Assembly (NCBI RefSeq): GCF_004354985.1
Contig: NZ_SMSK01000004.1
Coordinates: 371,842 to 435,841 of the forward strand
Source of the DNA: Segetibacter sp. 3557_3
Lineage (GTDB): Bacteria; Bacteroidota; Bacteroidia; Chitinophagales; Chitinophagaceae
Direction: 5' to 3'
DNA: 64,000 nucleotides
Shown here: one piece after another, positions 44,299-53,857 of the stretch
How positions within the stretch are numbered: the first letter of the stretch is position 1
How the letters are laid out: every line of letters begins with the position of its first letter
Program-made: the position numbers and the translations under genes
The notes under the pieces: generated by a model
Told to the model about the DNA's origin: nothing
What the model saw: the letters and a program-made list of their open reading frames with translations, nothing else
Database searches by the model: none

Positions 44299-44704
44299 AA
44301 GATATCGTTTTTTTAAGTCAGCCATACACTACGGGAGACCTGGCGTGCCTGCTGAAAAGTCTTGTTTTTAACGCAACCGTATTGGCAATGTTGTTCCGCC
44401 CTTTGTGGTACAACTACATTTGTCCCTTACAGCCACTGATAAACCCGGCACATGCCAGCGTGCTGGATTTCGCCCCGTCAAGTTACTGAATATGACTTTA
44501 TCGAGCCGGGTACAAATGCAATAAATTATGTCTGCCGCACAAACAACCCGGTTCGTGCTTTGTCATTTTGGCCCCCGTAACATGGAGCGTAAAATAAAAA
44601 AGATTTAATCTTTATGAACTAATTTATTTGCTTACTTCGGCACCTGAAATGCTATATGGCGGTGCATTGATCAGTACGTCGGCCGCCTGATAAATGTTCC
44701 CGAA
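44299..44704. other. Intergenic between divergent genes, nothing firm
   Basis: 406 bp holding the promoters of the receiver gene and pafA. AAAGATTTAATCTTT (about 44602-44616) is a perfect small palindrome and may be an operator. No gene or repeat family member was found. Confidence 0.45.
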
Positions 44705-46357
44705 ATGAAATCCTTTTTCCTGTTTGCAGCCTTGCTCTATTGCCTTACCTGTTTATCCCAGAAATCTCCTGCAGCCCCTAAAAGCGGGTCATTAGCCAGG
44801 CCCAAACTAGTGGTTGGCATTGTGATCGACCAGATGCGCTGGGATTACCTGTACCGTTATTACGACCGGTACCAGCAAGGCGGCTTCAGGCGGTTGCTAA
44901 ACGAAGGATTTAGTTGTGAAAACACCTACATCAACTACCTGCCGGCTGTTACCGCCATTGGGCATAGCACCATATACACCGGCAGTGTGCCTGCAATACA
45001 TGGCATTACCGGAAACGACTTTATTGTTGAAGCTACCGGCAAAACGATGTACTGCACCGAAGATAGTACCGCCAACACCGTTGGTAGTTCCTCTACTGCA
45101 GGCAAAATGTCTCCCAAAAACCTCTTGTCGAACACCATAACCGATGAGCTGAGGCTTGCAACCAATTTTCGCTCAAAAGTTATCGGGGTGGCACTTAAAG
45201 ACCGGGGAAGCATACTGCCTGCCGGCCATTCGGCCAATGCGGCCTATTGGTTCGACGACCCTTCGGGAAACTGGATTACAAGCACGTATTATATGAATGC
45301 CTTACCTGCGTGGCTCAACGCGTTTAATGCGCAGAAGTTGCCGGCAAAATACCTGAAACAAGACTGGGCGCCATTATACGATACATCGACGTATGTGCAG
45401 AGTTCGCCCGATGACAATCCATATGAAGGCAAGTTCACCGGAACCAAATCGGCCACTTTACCCGTGCAAACGTCTACCATGTTTGCAAATAATTATAGCA
45501 TCATTCGTACTACACCTTCTGGTAACACGCTGACCACTGATATGGCCAAAGCCATAATTGTAAACGAAAAACTGGGAAAGAGCAGCACCACCGATTTTCT
45601 TGCGGTGAGTTATTCATCGCCGGATTATATCGGGCACAGGTTTGGAATAAACGCATTGGAAACGGAGGACAGTTACCTGCGGCTGGACCGTGACCTTGCC
45701 AGCCTGTTTACCTTCCTGGATGCGCAAACTGGCAAAGGCAATTATACCGTGTTTTTAACAGCTGACCACGGCGCAGCCCACAATCCCAATTTTTTGATCG
45801 ACCACAAGATCCCTGCGGGTTATTGGCGTAGCAGCGATCTGCTTAGAGAAGTAAATGCTTCGCTGGAACAAACCTTTAAATTCAAAAATCTTGTACTCAG
45901 TTTTAGCAATTACCAGGTTCACCTGAACAACAGCCTGATCGCAAGAGAAAAGTTGCCCGAAGATGAAATTCGTAAGGAACTTCTCAGATTGTTGATGGGA
46001 AGACCCGGAATATCATTTGTAGTTGACAATGATAAGGCGGGTGGTGCGGGCATTCCTGAACAAATTCGTATGAAGATACAGAATGGGTACAATTCCAAGC
46101 GTTCAGGTGCAATCACCATTATACTGGATCCGGCTTACTACTCCGGTCCAACGGCTTCGGCCACCGGAACCTCTCATGGATCATGGAATGCATACGATAC
46201 CCATATCCCGCTGGTGTGGATGGGTTGGGGAGTAAAACATGGCACTACGAACCGCCGGGTTTATATGACCGATATCGCTGCAACCCTTGCCGCCATTTTG
46301 CACATACAGGAGCCAAATGGTTCTATTGGTGAGCCGGTTTACGAGGTTATAAAATAA
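44705..46357 (+). CDS. PafA-type alkaline phosphatase
   Basis: 550 residues, signal peptide about 1-18. The alkaline phosphatase fold of the Bacteroidota PafA kind: metal-binding IVIDQMRWDYLYRY (about 38-51), nucleophile Thr in LPAVTAIGHSTIYTG (about 80-94), DYIGHRFG (about 310), LTADHGAAHNP (about 353-363) and GTSHGSWNAYDTHIPLVWMG near 485-505. It uses Thr instead of Ser and releases phosphate from monoesters in the periplasm. Followed by a terminator. Confidence 0.93.
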   Translation: MKSFFLFAALLYCLTCLSQKSPAAPKSGSLARPKLVVGIVIDQMRWDYLYRYYDRYQQGGFRRLLNEGFSCENTYINYLPAVTAIGHSTIYTGSVPAIHGITGNDFIVEATGKTMYCTEDSTANTVGSSSTAGKMSPKNLLSNTITDELRLATNFRSKVIGVALKDRGSILPAGHSANAAYWFDDPSGNWITSTYYMNALPAWLNAFNAQKLPAKYLKQDWAPLYDTSTYVQSSPDDNPYEGKFTGTKSATLPVQTSTMFANNYSIIRTTPSGNTLTTDMAKAIIVNEKLGKSSTTDFLAVSYSSPDYIGHRFGINALETEDSYLRLDRDLASLFTFLDAQTGKGNYTVFLTADHGAAHNPNFLIDHKIPAGYWRSSDLLREVNASLEQTFKFKNLVLSFSNYQVHLNNSLIAREKLPEDEIRKELLRLLMGRPGISFVVDNDKAGGAGIPEQIRMKIQNGYNSKRSGAITIILDPAYYSGPTASATGTSHGSWNAYDTHIPLVWMGWGVKHGTTNRRVYMTDIAATLAAILHIQEPNGSIGEPVYEVIK

Positions 46358-46378
46358 TAGTATCACTACTAATGCTAC

Positions 46379-46405
46379 AGCCCGGGTTAGCCTCCGGGCT
46401 TTTTG
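46379..46405 (+). terminator. Rho-independent terminator after pafA
   Basis: AGCCCGG (46379-46385) pairs with CCGGGCT (46394-46400), 8-nt loop, then TTTT. It lies 22 bp after the stop. Confidence 0.9.
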
Positions 46406-46704
46406 TTATAGGCATATGCAGGAAAGGTTCTAAACTTGATTTAGGGCAGGAGGGTGCTGTGTCATTTAAGTTTGGAATGCACCGTGGAGTGCGTATAGTT
46501 GCTATAATCCCGATCACCCGAAAGAAGATTGGTTTCAGACAACGGGTTACACCAAGCGGTGGGTAGTAATTTCGAAACAGGATTGTAATCGGACTACCGG
46601 GGTGAACGTGTGAGTTGCCTTGGGTTGCCCCATCAAAGCAAACGTTAATTTCCGCGGATTTGATCAGCCTTCTGTATTAAAAATCTAATTTCGGTTGATA
46701 AATT

Positions 46705-47388
46705 ATGCATATGCGTTTCTTCCTTGTTTTGTTCCTGGCTATTGGTGTTCAATCGTTTGGCCAGTACAAGAGTTTTACTATCGGCGCCAAACGCGACACG
46801 TTGAATGCAATTGATCAGCAGGATCGCCGGCAAGGCAAATGGGTGGTTAAGGTGCCAGGGCTTCGCGGCGAGCCTGGCTACGATGAAGAGGGTGTTTACC
46901 GTGATGGTAAAAAAGAGGGAACCTGGCGGGTGTATACACAACAGGGCGACCTGTTTGCTGTGGAGAATTACCGCTGGGGGAATAAAAATGGTAAAAGTCA
47001 ATACTTCAACATCCGGGGTATCGTTCGTGAAGAAAGCTGGAAAGCTGTTAATCCCGCCAACCCCTATGATACCATCGAAGTTCCCGACCTGGCCGATCCG
47101 GGCAAGGTTGAAATGAAGGTTATCAAGATTGAGGGCACCGCTGTAAAACACGGCACCTGGCGCTATTATGATCCCGCTACGGGCATGCTTGCTAAATCAG
47201 AAACCTATTTTCTCGACAAAATTGAAGATCCTAACGCACGCCTGGCAGCACAGGGGGAGAACATAGCAGATAGTTCAGCTGATAAAACCGCCACCGCGCC
47301 AAAAAAGGTAAAGCCAAAAGAAGTTGTTGAGTTCGAAAAGAAACTCGGCAAGAAAGGTAAGAAGGTGATTGATGGAAGAACTTACTAA
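46705..47388 (+). CDS. Secreted MORN-like repeat protein
   Basis: 227 residues, signal peptide about 1-20 (MHMRFFLVLFLAIGVQSFGQ; start could also be ATG 46711). The middle has MORN-like or YwqK-like units: RRQGKWVVKVPGL, YRDGKKEGTWRVYTQQGDLFAVENY, WGNKNGKSQYF and KHGTWRYYDPATGMLAKSETY. A Lys-rich C-terminus follows. The last residues (FEKKLGKKGKKVIDGRTY) are charged. Such proteins are common in Bacteroidota with unknown roles. Its stop borders a repeat-rich region. Confidence 0.8.
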   Translation: MHMRFFLVLFLAIGVQSFGQYKSFTIGAKRDTLNAIDQQDRRQGKWVVKVPGLRGEPGYDEEGVYRDGKKEGTWRVYTQQGDLFAVENYRWGNKNGKSQYFNIRGIVREESWKAVNPANPYDTIEVPDLADPGKVEMKVIKIEGTAVKHGTWRYYDPATGMLAKSETYFLDKIEDPNARLAAQGENIADSSADKTATAPKKVKPKEVVEFEKKLGKKGKKVIDGRTY

Positions 47389-47403
47389 AGCTTATGTTGA
47401 ATT

Positions 47404-47650
47404 GGAAGGTAAGTGAGTTATGAATTATGAGTTAAGAATTATGAGTGGTTTGATGTTATGTTGAGTGTTGTATGATAGATGTTGAATTGAAAGGTGAGTG
47501 AGTTATGAATTATGAGTTAAGAATTATGAGTGGTTGGATGTTATGTTGAATGTTGTATGATAAATGTTGAATTGAAAGGCGAGTGAGTTATGAATTTAGA
47601 GTTTAGAGTGGTTTGATGCTATGTGGAGTGTTGTTTGCAAAGTGAAGTTG
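47404..47650 (-). repeat. Tandem array of an 87-bp unit, ATTCATAACTC-rich
   Basis: About two and a half copies of an 87-bp unit containing GAGTTATGAATTATGAGTTAAG ... TGGTT(T/G)GATG (in + orientation). On the minus strand it reads (AACTCATAATTC)-like toward the 3' end of the MORN-like gene, which agrees with the direction rule of the other arrays. The third copy has diverged. Confidence 0.8.
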
Positions 47651-47730
47651 AAATTATAAGTTTAGAGTTAAGCGTGCCTTGATTTTATATTGCTTGTTGT
47701 TCAAGGTTGTTTCGCTAGATTCATCACGTC

Positions 47731-47824
47731 GCCCTACCCCGAAGGGGTTGAACTCAAATAACTCCGGGTGCAACCCGGAGGTAAGATGCTCCCGACGTTC
47801 TCTACGACCCCGAAGGGGTTGAAC
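47731..47824 (+). repeat. Three-hairpin element, copy 1
   Basis: Hairpin 1 ACCCC-GAA-GGGGT, spacer, hairpin 2 CTCCGGGT (47762-47769) with ACCCGGAG (47773-47780), then GTAAGATGC, and hairpin 3 ACCCC-GAA-GGGGT followed by TGAA. Length 94 bp. Hairpins 1 and 3 are nearly identical direct repeats. Confidence 0.85.
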
Positions 47825-47890
47825 AAATTGCCAAACATTTCGAAACTTACATAAACGCTGGACTTGTTTCCATCATTCTTGACCTCATTA

Positions 47891-47983
47891 GCCCTACCCC
47901 GAAGGGGTTGAATTCAAATAACTCCGGGTGTAACCCGGAGGTAAGATGCACCGACTTTCTCTACAACCCTGGAGGGGTTGAAC
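47891..47983 (+). repeat. Three-hairpin element, copy 2
   Basis: Same order and lengths as copy 1 (93 bp). Hairpin 3 is CAACCCTGGAGGGGTTG: changed bases still allow G-U pairing. The sequences between copies are unrelated, so these are separate insertions of a unit and not a longer tandem array. Confidence 0.85.
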
Positions 47984-48094
47984 ATCCTCCTATAGTAACC
48001 ATCTCAAACTTGATTTCGCCAGCAGATGGCTTAGTCCACGCTGTCCCCAAAGGTTGAACAACCCCGAAAACAAACGATCTTCTGATGTCGATTC

Positions 48095-48187
48095 GCCCTA
48101 CCCCGAAGGGGTTAAATTTAAATACCTCCGGGTGTAACCCGGAGGTAAGATGCACCCACATTCCTTACAACCCTGAAGGGGTTGAAC
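48095..48187 (+). repeat. Three-hairpin element, copy 3
   Basis: 93 bp, same plan: ACCCCGAAGGGGT, CCTCCGGGTGTAACCCGGAGG, GTAAGATGC, CAACCCTGAAGGGGTTG. A broken fragment (CCCCAAAGGTTGAAC, AACCCCGAAAA) lies at about 48043-48068 between copies 2 and 3. Confidence 0.85.
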
Positions 48188-48237
48188 AATCAGTAACTAA
48201 CGGCTGAGGGATTGTACTAAAGCTTTTACCACCGCCC

Positions 48238-48897
48238 TTAGCTATAGTTTTCGTTCTTAATCTTTACTGCGCTTCTTCCCGCAATCAACTTTGCAACACC
48301 CACAAGCAGGAGCGACAATACCAGGAAGGCGATAAAAAGGTAGAAGCTGTTCATCATTGTTCGTTCAAATCCAAGCTTACGAACATTAATAAAAGGGTAG
48401 GGGTAATAACCGGAAAACGATCCCCTGACGAGCACAAACACGATGTATGCCAGTGGGAACAACAGCCAGCTGAAGGCATCCTTCCACCTGAGGACCTGTT
48501 TGGGTACGTACTGTATCCAAAACAGGAGAAACAACGCAGGGTTAACGGAATGCAGCAACTCGTCAACGATCTTCTGCAAGCCTGTAGGTGCCCACAAAAA
48601 CCGCAGTACAAGGTTGTACACAATACCAACGATCAGGATGTATACCGTTATTGCCGATATCGTGCGTGGTGCTGTAAAAAACGAGGTTGAACCTGCTTTC
48701 TCAAGTGCCGCTTTGGTATAACAGACGGTTGCCAGCGTATTGGAAAGGATGGTAAAAAAGCTAAAGAAACGCACAACCGCTTCACCGTTGGAAGCCGGGC
48801 TGTTTTGTAACATCAATATAAACTGCAGCAAAACGGCCAGCCAGCCTAAAATTGCGCCGAGAGTGGCGAACACGTTTTTGCTTCCAAATGAACTCAT
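48238..48897 (-). CDS. Pr6Pr-family membrane protein
   Basis: 219 residues with about six hydrophobic segments. Family signs: FFTILSNTLATVCYT (about 47-61), LLHSVNPALFLLFWI (about 115-129), SWLLFPLAYIVFVLVRGSFSGYYPYPFINV (about 143-172). This fits the Pr6Pr (FAR-17a/AIG1-like) integral membrane family, whose function in bacteria is unknown. It follows the DoxX gene by 22 bp on the same strand. Confidence 0.85.
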   Translation of the reverse strand: MSSFGSKNVFATLGAILGWLAVLLQFILMLQNSPASNGEAVVRFFSFFTILSNTLATVCYTKAALEKAGSTSFFTAPRTISAITVYILIVGIVYNLVLRFLWAPTGLQKIVDELLHSVNPALFLLFWIQYVPKQVLRWKDAFSWLLFPLAYIVFVLVRGSFSGYYPYPFINVRKLGFERTMMNSFYLFIAFLVLSLLLVGVAKLIAGRSAVKIKNENYS

Positions 48898-48919
48898 ACA
48901 CGTTATTTAAATTGGTATA

Positions 48920-49375
48920 CTAAACCAGGTATACAGCAAAGTAGTACACCCACGATATAAACAATAGCTGCAGGGGTACCCTAAACCATAAATAGCTTAT
49001 GCCGGGTCCGGTATTGGTGCCTGATTCATAATCGACCTTAACCATAGCGGCATAAATATTTGCCGGCAACAGTACGATAAAAAACACAACGAGGAACCAG
49101 CCGGTTGCCTTGGCACTAGCATCAAACAAAAGCCCTGCTGCAGCAACAATTTCCAGGACTCCCGTAAAGTACACCAGTTCTTTTCGATACGGGACGGAAA
49201 CAGGCAGCATCTCCGCCATACCTGCTGTAAACTTGAAATGCCCTATTGCCGTAAACAAAAGCATTAATGCCATCGCTATTCTTCCACACAGGCCATAGTC
49301 AATGCTGGTCGTTGCAATACGGTCAACGATTATAGCGGCAACAAAAGCAATGATCAAGACGATAAGCGGTTTCAT
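48920..49375 (-). CDS. DoxX-family membrane protein
   Basis: 151 residues, four hydrophobic helices. Family features: ALMLLFTAIGHFKFTAGMAEMLPVSVPYRKELVYFTGVLEI and FFIVLLPANIYAA. DoxX-like proteins are linked to quinone or thiol redox chemistry in some bacteria; here no partner is adjacent except the Pr6Pr gene downstream. Likely a two-gene operon. Confidence 0.85.
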   Translation of the reverse strand: MKPLIVLIIAFVAAIIVDRIATTSIDYGLCGRIAMALMLLFTAIGHFKFTAGMAEMLPVSVPYRKELVYFTGVLEIVAAAGLLFDASAKATGWFLVVFFIVLLPANIYAAMVKVDYESGTNTGPGISYLWFRVPLQLLFISWVYYFAVYLV

Positions 49376-49593
49376 TTATCAAGTATTATGCTTGAATATA
49401 CTGTACTAAAAATAAGGGTCCCATTTATTCGGGGCAGCAGAGCGAAATGCGGTACATCTGGTTTATGCCGTTTATGCACGGGTTGATAGCCCATCAGCTG
49501 CTGCAACAGGTAAATCCTGTTAATAAATGCAATAAGCCTTATTTAGGGGCCATCTTAAACAGGGCCGCACGTAGTTTTATGGTCGCACATCGC

Positions 49594-49601
49594 TAAATTT
49601 G
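49594..49601 (+). promoter_or_regulatory. -7 element TAAATTTG directly before lepA
   Basis: An exact TAnnTTTG, with TTTTAT 19 bp upstream as a -33 candidate. It ends only 7 bp before the lepA ATG, so the transcript would have little or no leader. The following GCCGCC is shared with the tRNA-Pro promoter at 61168. Confidence 0.6.
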
Positions 49602-49608
49602 CCGCCGT

Positions 49609-51393
49609 ATGAAGAATATCCGGAACTTTTGCATTATCGCACACATCGACCATGGGAAAAGCACCCTGGCCGACAGGTTGCTTGAATTTACCAATACGAT
49701 CAGCGACCGCGATATGCAGGCGCAGGTGCTCGACGACATGGACCTGGAGCGTGAAAAGGGGATCACAATCAAGAGCCACGCCATCCAGATCAACTACACC
49801 TTCAAAGGAGAGACCTATACCCTTAACCTGATTGATACCCCGGGTCACGTTGACTTCAGCTATGAAGTTAGCCGTGCACTTGCCGCTTGCGAGGGTGCAC
49901 TGCTGCTGGTAGATGCATCGCAGGGTATACAGGCGCAAACCATTTCCAACCTATACCTCGCAATCGACAACAACCTCGAGATCATCCCGGTCGTGAACAA
50001 GATCGATATGGAAGGTGCAATGGTAGAAGAAACCAAGGACCAGATCATCGAGCTCATCGGTTGTAAACCCAGCGATATATTACTGGCCAGCGGTAAAAGC
50101 GGTATTGGTATCGAAGAAATACTTGCCGGCATAATCGAACGTATTCCTGCACCCAGCGGCGACCCAAATGCACCTTTACAGGCACTGGTTTTCGACAGCG
50201 TGTTCAACAGTTTCCGTGGTATCATCATCTACTACCGGATTATGCATGGGAGTCTTAAACGTGGCGACAAAATACAGTTTGCAAGTACACGACAGGACTA
50301 TATCGCGGATGAAGTTGGGATACTTAAGTTGACAATGACGCCGAAAGAAGAACTAAAAACCGGCGACGTAGGTTATATCATTACAGGTATCAAAAATGCC
50401 AAAGAAGTAAAAGTGGGTGATACCATCACCCTTGCGAATAACCCTGCTGAGATGATCAAGGGCTTTTCAGAAGTAAAGCCAATGGTTTTTGCGGGTATTT
50501 TTCCAGTGAATACCGACGAATTCGAGGAGCTCAGGGATTGTATGGACAAGCTCCAGCTCAATGACGCTTCCCTCACCTTCGAGCTTGAAACATCGCAGGC
50601 CCTTGGATTTGGTTTCAGGTGCGGTTTCCTGGGCATGCTGCACATGGAGATTATCCAGGAAAGGTTGGAGCGTGAATTCAATCAAACGGTTATCACCACG
50701 GTTCCAAACGTAAGTTTTATTGCTTATACGTCAAAAGGGGATAAAATCATTGTAAACAATCCTTCTGAGATGCCTGAGCCTACAAAGCTCGACATGATCG
50801 AAGAGCCTTTTATCCGTGCGACGATTGTTACCATGGCCGAGTACATTGGTAATATCATGACCCTATGTCTCGGCAAACGGGGTATCCTTATCAACCAGAG
50901 TTACCTGACTCCAACAAGGGTAGAGCTGATTTTTGAAATGCCCTTAACAGAAATCGTTTTTGATTTTTATGATAAATTGAAGAGTCAGACCAGGGGATAT
51001 GCATCGTTCGATTATACACCGATCGGCTATCGTGAAAGCGACATTGTAAAGATGGACATTCTGCTGAATGGCGACAAAGTGGATGCATTAAGTGCCTTGA
51101 TCCACCGGGCCCGTTCGCATGATTTCGGCAGAAAGCTTTGTGAGAAACTTAAAGAGCTGGTGCCGCGCCAGCAGTTCCAGATTGCGATCCAGGCTGCTAT
51201 CGGTGCAAAGGTGGTAGCGCGTGAAAACATTAGTGCGATGCGTAAAGATGTTACCGCAAAGTGTTATGGTGGTGACATTAGCCGTAAACGGAAACTCCTT
51301 GAAAAGCAGAAAGAAGGTAAAAAGCGGATGCGTCAGATTGGAAATGTTGAAGTTCCACAGGAAGCGTTTCTTGCCGTGCTTAAGCTCGATTAA
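49609..51393 (+). CDS. lepA: Elongation factor 4 (LepA)
   Basis: 594 residues, normal length. G1 AHIDHGKST (about 11-19), G2/G3 regions with KGITIKSHA and [17 protein letters not shown]4 NKID (about 128-131). The C-terminal LepA domain ends with [19 protein letters not shown]. It is a ribosome-bound GTPase that promotes back-translocation or helps initiation under stress. Transcribed alone from a promoter very close to its start. Confidence 0.98.
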   Translation: MKNIRNFCIIAHIDHGKSTLADRLLEFTNTISDRDMQAQVLDDMDLEREKGITIKSHAIQINYTFKGETYTLNLIDTPGHVDFSYEVSRALAACEGALLLVDASQGIQAQTISNLYLAIDNNLEIIPVVNKIDMEGAMVEETKDQIIELIGCKPSDILLASGKSGIGIEEILAGIIERIPAPSGDPNAPLQALVFDSVFNSFRGIIIYYRIMHGSLKRGDKIQFASTRQDYIADEVGILKLTMTPKEELKTGDVGYIITGIKNAKEVKVGDTITLANNPAEMIKGFSEVKPMVFAGIFPVNTDEFEELRDCMDKLQLNDASLTFELETSQALGFGFRCGFLGMLHMEIIQERLEREFNQTVITTVPNVSFIAYTSKGDKIIVNNPSEMPEPTKLDMIEEPFIRATIVTMAEYIGNIMTLCLGKRGILINQSYLTPTRVELIFEMPLTEIVFDFYDKLKSQTRGYASFDYTPIGYRESDIVKMDILLNGDKVDALSALIHRARSHDFGRKLCEKLKELVPRQQFQIAIQAAIGAKVVARENISAMRKDVTAKCYGGDISRKRKLLEKQKEGKKRMRQIGNVEVPQEAFLAVLKLD

Positions 51394-51543
51394 AATCAAC
51401 AGACCAGACTATTGTATACAAGCCACGAAGGTTGCTGTCAAAAGCGCCTTCCTGGTTTTTGTTTTTAGGCAGGTCTCCCGTCGTTCATCGCGAATATGCT
51501 CCTTCTAATTGACTGTTGTTTTAGCAGTGGGTTGTAAAAAGCC

Positions 51544-51622
51544 GAATAAAGAACTATGGTAAAAGAGTGCGACGCAACAGCTGCTAAATAGTACCTCTAC
51601 TGCCGGGTCCAAAAAAAACTAC
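51544..51622 (-). repeat. Dispersed element, copy 5 (GTCGCACTC form)
   Basis: On the minus strand: TTTTTTTTGGACCCGGCA, about 21 bp, TGTTGCGTCGCACTC. It lies about 150 bp after the lepA stop. Same blocks and spacing as copy 4. Confidence 0.7.
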
Positions 51623-51624
51623 GC

Positions 51625-51817
51625 ATGGCAATTTTCCCTAACCAGTCATACTAATGCCTTGATCAGTGTGTCCGGAACGCCGCTGCCGGTAAAAGGGATT
51701 AGAGTTGGTAATGCGCTTGGCATTGAAATAATTAATACAACTGCTATCATCGGCGGCTATAACCAGGAAATCGAATACAATGGTGGGAGGGCGGCAATCA
51801 TCTTTAATAAGCAGTAG
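51625..51817 (+). pseudogene. Possible gene remnant downstream of lepA
   Basis: From about 51625 to the TAG at 51815-51817 the frame reads WQFSLTSHTNALISVSGT, then PLPVKGIRVGNALGIEIIN and GGYNQEIEYNG, which looks protein-like. The open frame has no start codon and runs into dispersed repeat copy 5 on its left. It could be the 3' end of a surface protein gene cut by the repeat, or chance. I recognise no family. Confidence 0.3.
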
Positions 51818-51865
51818 CCCAACTGTAATAGATCAGTTGGGGAAGCAAGAGCTGGTTAGAGCTGT

Positions 51866-52876
51866 TTAGCTTCCTTTCTTCTTTGTCTTTTTTGGCGTGG
51901 TGGTAGCAGGCTCGTTTGCTGGCTTTCCCCGGTTCATATTCTTTTCAGATTGGAGCAATAGCTTTTCTTCATTGCTTTTGCCCTTATCATCTTTCAATGG
52001 TTCGGGTATGGGTGCTTCTCCATCCTTAAGCTTGAAATCGAAAACCTTTTCCACGTGTACCCAGCGGCCGTCGGCCCACTTAAAGCCTTCATAGTCGCCA
52101 TCGGGTACCATCGTGTACGGGCGATCGGGGGTGTTGTCCTCGCTGATCAGGTGGTCGAAAACAATCATGTCCATCTCGCGATCGTAGTTCATCCGTGCCC
52201 TGCCTTCTTTTTTGTACTCAAGACAAAAGCGGGTTGACGTTGTGGTGTTTTTAAGTTGATCATTTTTAACCGTGAATTTTGGCCCGCCAAACATGGGTCT
52301 GTCCGCCTCATCGAATGTCAACACCTCAATCCACTTCTTTGTGCTCCTGAGGTTATTGTCGTCGAAGCCCAGTAGGGTATAGTATTTTTTGTTGTTGTGC
52401 GTTTTCATGATGATGCCATAGTAGATGGCACCGATCCAGTTCTGCGGGGTGCGAACAGAGTCTTGCGGAGCGGTAGTAAATTCGCTCATATCTAACAGCG
52501 GAAACAGTTTAAGCGAACCATCAGCGGTCCGCACCTGGATGGCCCCGCGTTGACGGTAATAGTTATCGTCGCGGGTATACTGCCAGCTAAAGACCCTGAA
52601 CGTGCTATCCGGTGCATATACCCTTGACACAGTTTCAAGTGAATCGAAAGGATAGTCGAAGGAATAGGGCGTTCTGAGCAAGCGAACCAGTGAGCGGATA
52701 AACTGACTATCGGCAGCAAAACGTACATTGGCGTCACGGTCAACAATCATGTTGCGCGCATGGGTCTTTAGCGTGTCCTCTGCTTTTACAAGCTGGGCAA
52801 AGTTGGATTTAGCCAGCTTTTGTGCCTGAACATTTAAGGTGATTAGAGTGGCCAGTAAAAAAACAATTCGACGCAT
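51866..52876 (-). CDS. Conserved secreted protein, function unknown
   Basis: 336 residues, signal peptide about 1-18 (NVQAQ). The centre (GAIQVRTADGSLKLFPLLD, WIGAIYYGIIMKTHNNKKYYTLLGFDDNN, YDREMDMIVFDHLI) reads as a well-formed domain. The C-terminus is Lys/Pro/Thr-rich. I know similar uncharacterised proteins from this phylum but no name. A TATATTCG about 20 bp upstream (minus strand) is close to a -7 element. Confidence 0.78.
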   Translation of the reverse strand: MRRIVFLLATLITLNVQAQKLAKSNFAQLVKAEDTLKTHARNMIVDRDANVRFAADSQFIRSLVRLLRTPYSFDYPFDSLETVSRVYAPDSTFRVFSWQYTRDDNYYRQRGAIQVRTADGSLKLFPLLDMSEFTTAPQDSVRTPQNWIGAIYYGIIMKTHNNKKYYTLLGFDDNNLRSTKKWIEVLTFDEADRPMFGGPKFTVKNDQLKNTTTSTRFCLEYKKEGRARMNYDREMDMIVFDHLISEDNTPDRPYTMVPDGDYEGFKWADGRWVHVEKVFDFKLKDGEAPIPEPLKDDKGKSNEEKLLLQSEKNMNRGKPANEPATTTPKKTKKKGS

Positions 52877-52949
52877 AGTAGACTTTCAGGATACGAATAT
52901 AGGCTCCTGCTATCAGAAGGAATTGTGAATATGGCCCTCCGCCCGGTTT

Positions 52950-53519
52950 TTAGGTTTTTGTTATAGCCGCCTCTACTGCCAGCGCAAATTCATACAGGCT
53001 ATCATAACGATAGTCGATATCCGGGTGTGGAAAGGGAACTTCGGGGTTTGTAGATGCGATAAATACCGCCAGCATTTGTCCATTGCGTGCGAAGCCCATA
53101 TCGGTTAACCTGTTACCCACCATTACACTGCTGGTAAATTCGATTTCGGGAAAATCAGACTTTGCCTCATGAGCCATACCGATGTTTGGTTTACGGCAAG
53201 GCGCCTCATCGTCGAGGGAGGCGCAGTGATAAATTTTGTCTATCCTTCCCCCGGCTGCCTTTACCTGGTGTAACATATGGGTGTGTATGTCGGTCAGGTC
53301 GGCTTCGGTCATCAGGCCTTTGCCTATACCGCGTTGATTGGTGGCGATGACAACGGTTCCAAATATGCCCGACAATATCCGGATCGCTTCGAGTGAGCCT
53401 TCAAGGAATTCAAACCCTTCCCAGCTTAGGATGTAACCCTCCTCCATATCTACGTTTATCACGCCATCACGATCGAGGAATAGTGTCCAGTTGTGGTTGA
53501 TTTTGGAAAGGGGTGTCAT
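52950..53519 (-). CDS. gmhB: D-glycero-D-manno-heptose-1,7-bisphosphate 7-phosphatase (GmhB-like HAD)
   Basis: 189 residues. HAD motif I LFLDRDGVINVDMEEGYI (about 14-31), motif II VVIATNQRGIGKG (about 55-67), a zinc-loop-like segment with CASLDDEAPCRKP (two Cys; typical GmhB has more) and motif IV MVGNRLTDMGFA (about 134-145). It removes the 7-phosphate in heptose synthesis. HisB-N is the closest alternative; the neighbouring gmhA, hddA and hddC favour GmhB. An array touches its start codon. Confidence 0.85.
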   Translation of the reverse strand: MTPLSKINHNWTLFLDRDGVINVDMEEGYILSWEGFEFLEGSLEAIRILSGIFGTVVIATNQRGIGKGLMTEADLTDIHTHMLHQVKAAGGRIDKIYHCASLDDEAPCRKPNIGMAHEAKSDFPEIEFTSSVMVGNRLTDMGFARNGQMLAVFIASTNPEVPFPHPDIDYRYDSLYEFALAVEAAITKT

Positions 53520-53525
53520 GGCTTG

Positions 53526-53817
53526 AGATTGGGTATTGGGTATAGGTATTGAGGTATTGGGTATTAAGGTATTGGGTATTAAGGTAAGGTATTAAGGTAA
53601 GGTATTAAGGTATAGGTATAAAGGATTGGAAGGGGAGTAGTTGGGCTTTGAACTGCAATTCTTTTCTCTGCGTTGCGTCCGGTTCTCCCGTTCTCTGCGG
53701 TGAAGAAAATGAAAAATGAAAAATGTAAAATTAAAAAGGAACATCTTTACTTCATTCTGCTCCTAGTGTTAGCCAATCATCGCCTTGGTCCCTCAATACC
53801 ATAATACCCAATACCTG
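53526..53817. repeat. Inverted pair of AATACCC arrays filling the gmhB-hddC gap
   Basis: At 53526-53632 the C module lies on the minus strand (GGTATTGGGTATT in + view) and ends 2-6 bp before the gmhB ATG. At 53709-53740 there is an A-type stretch (AAAATGAAAAATG). At 53792-53817 a plus-strand C module (CTCAATACC...CAATACC) points at the 3' end of hddC. Both outer modules therefore read toward the nearer gene. Confidence 0.85.
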
Positions 53818-53857
53818 TTTTCTAAAATGCTGTTATCGGTACTGAACAATCCGCAAA

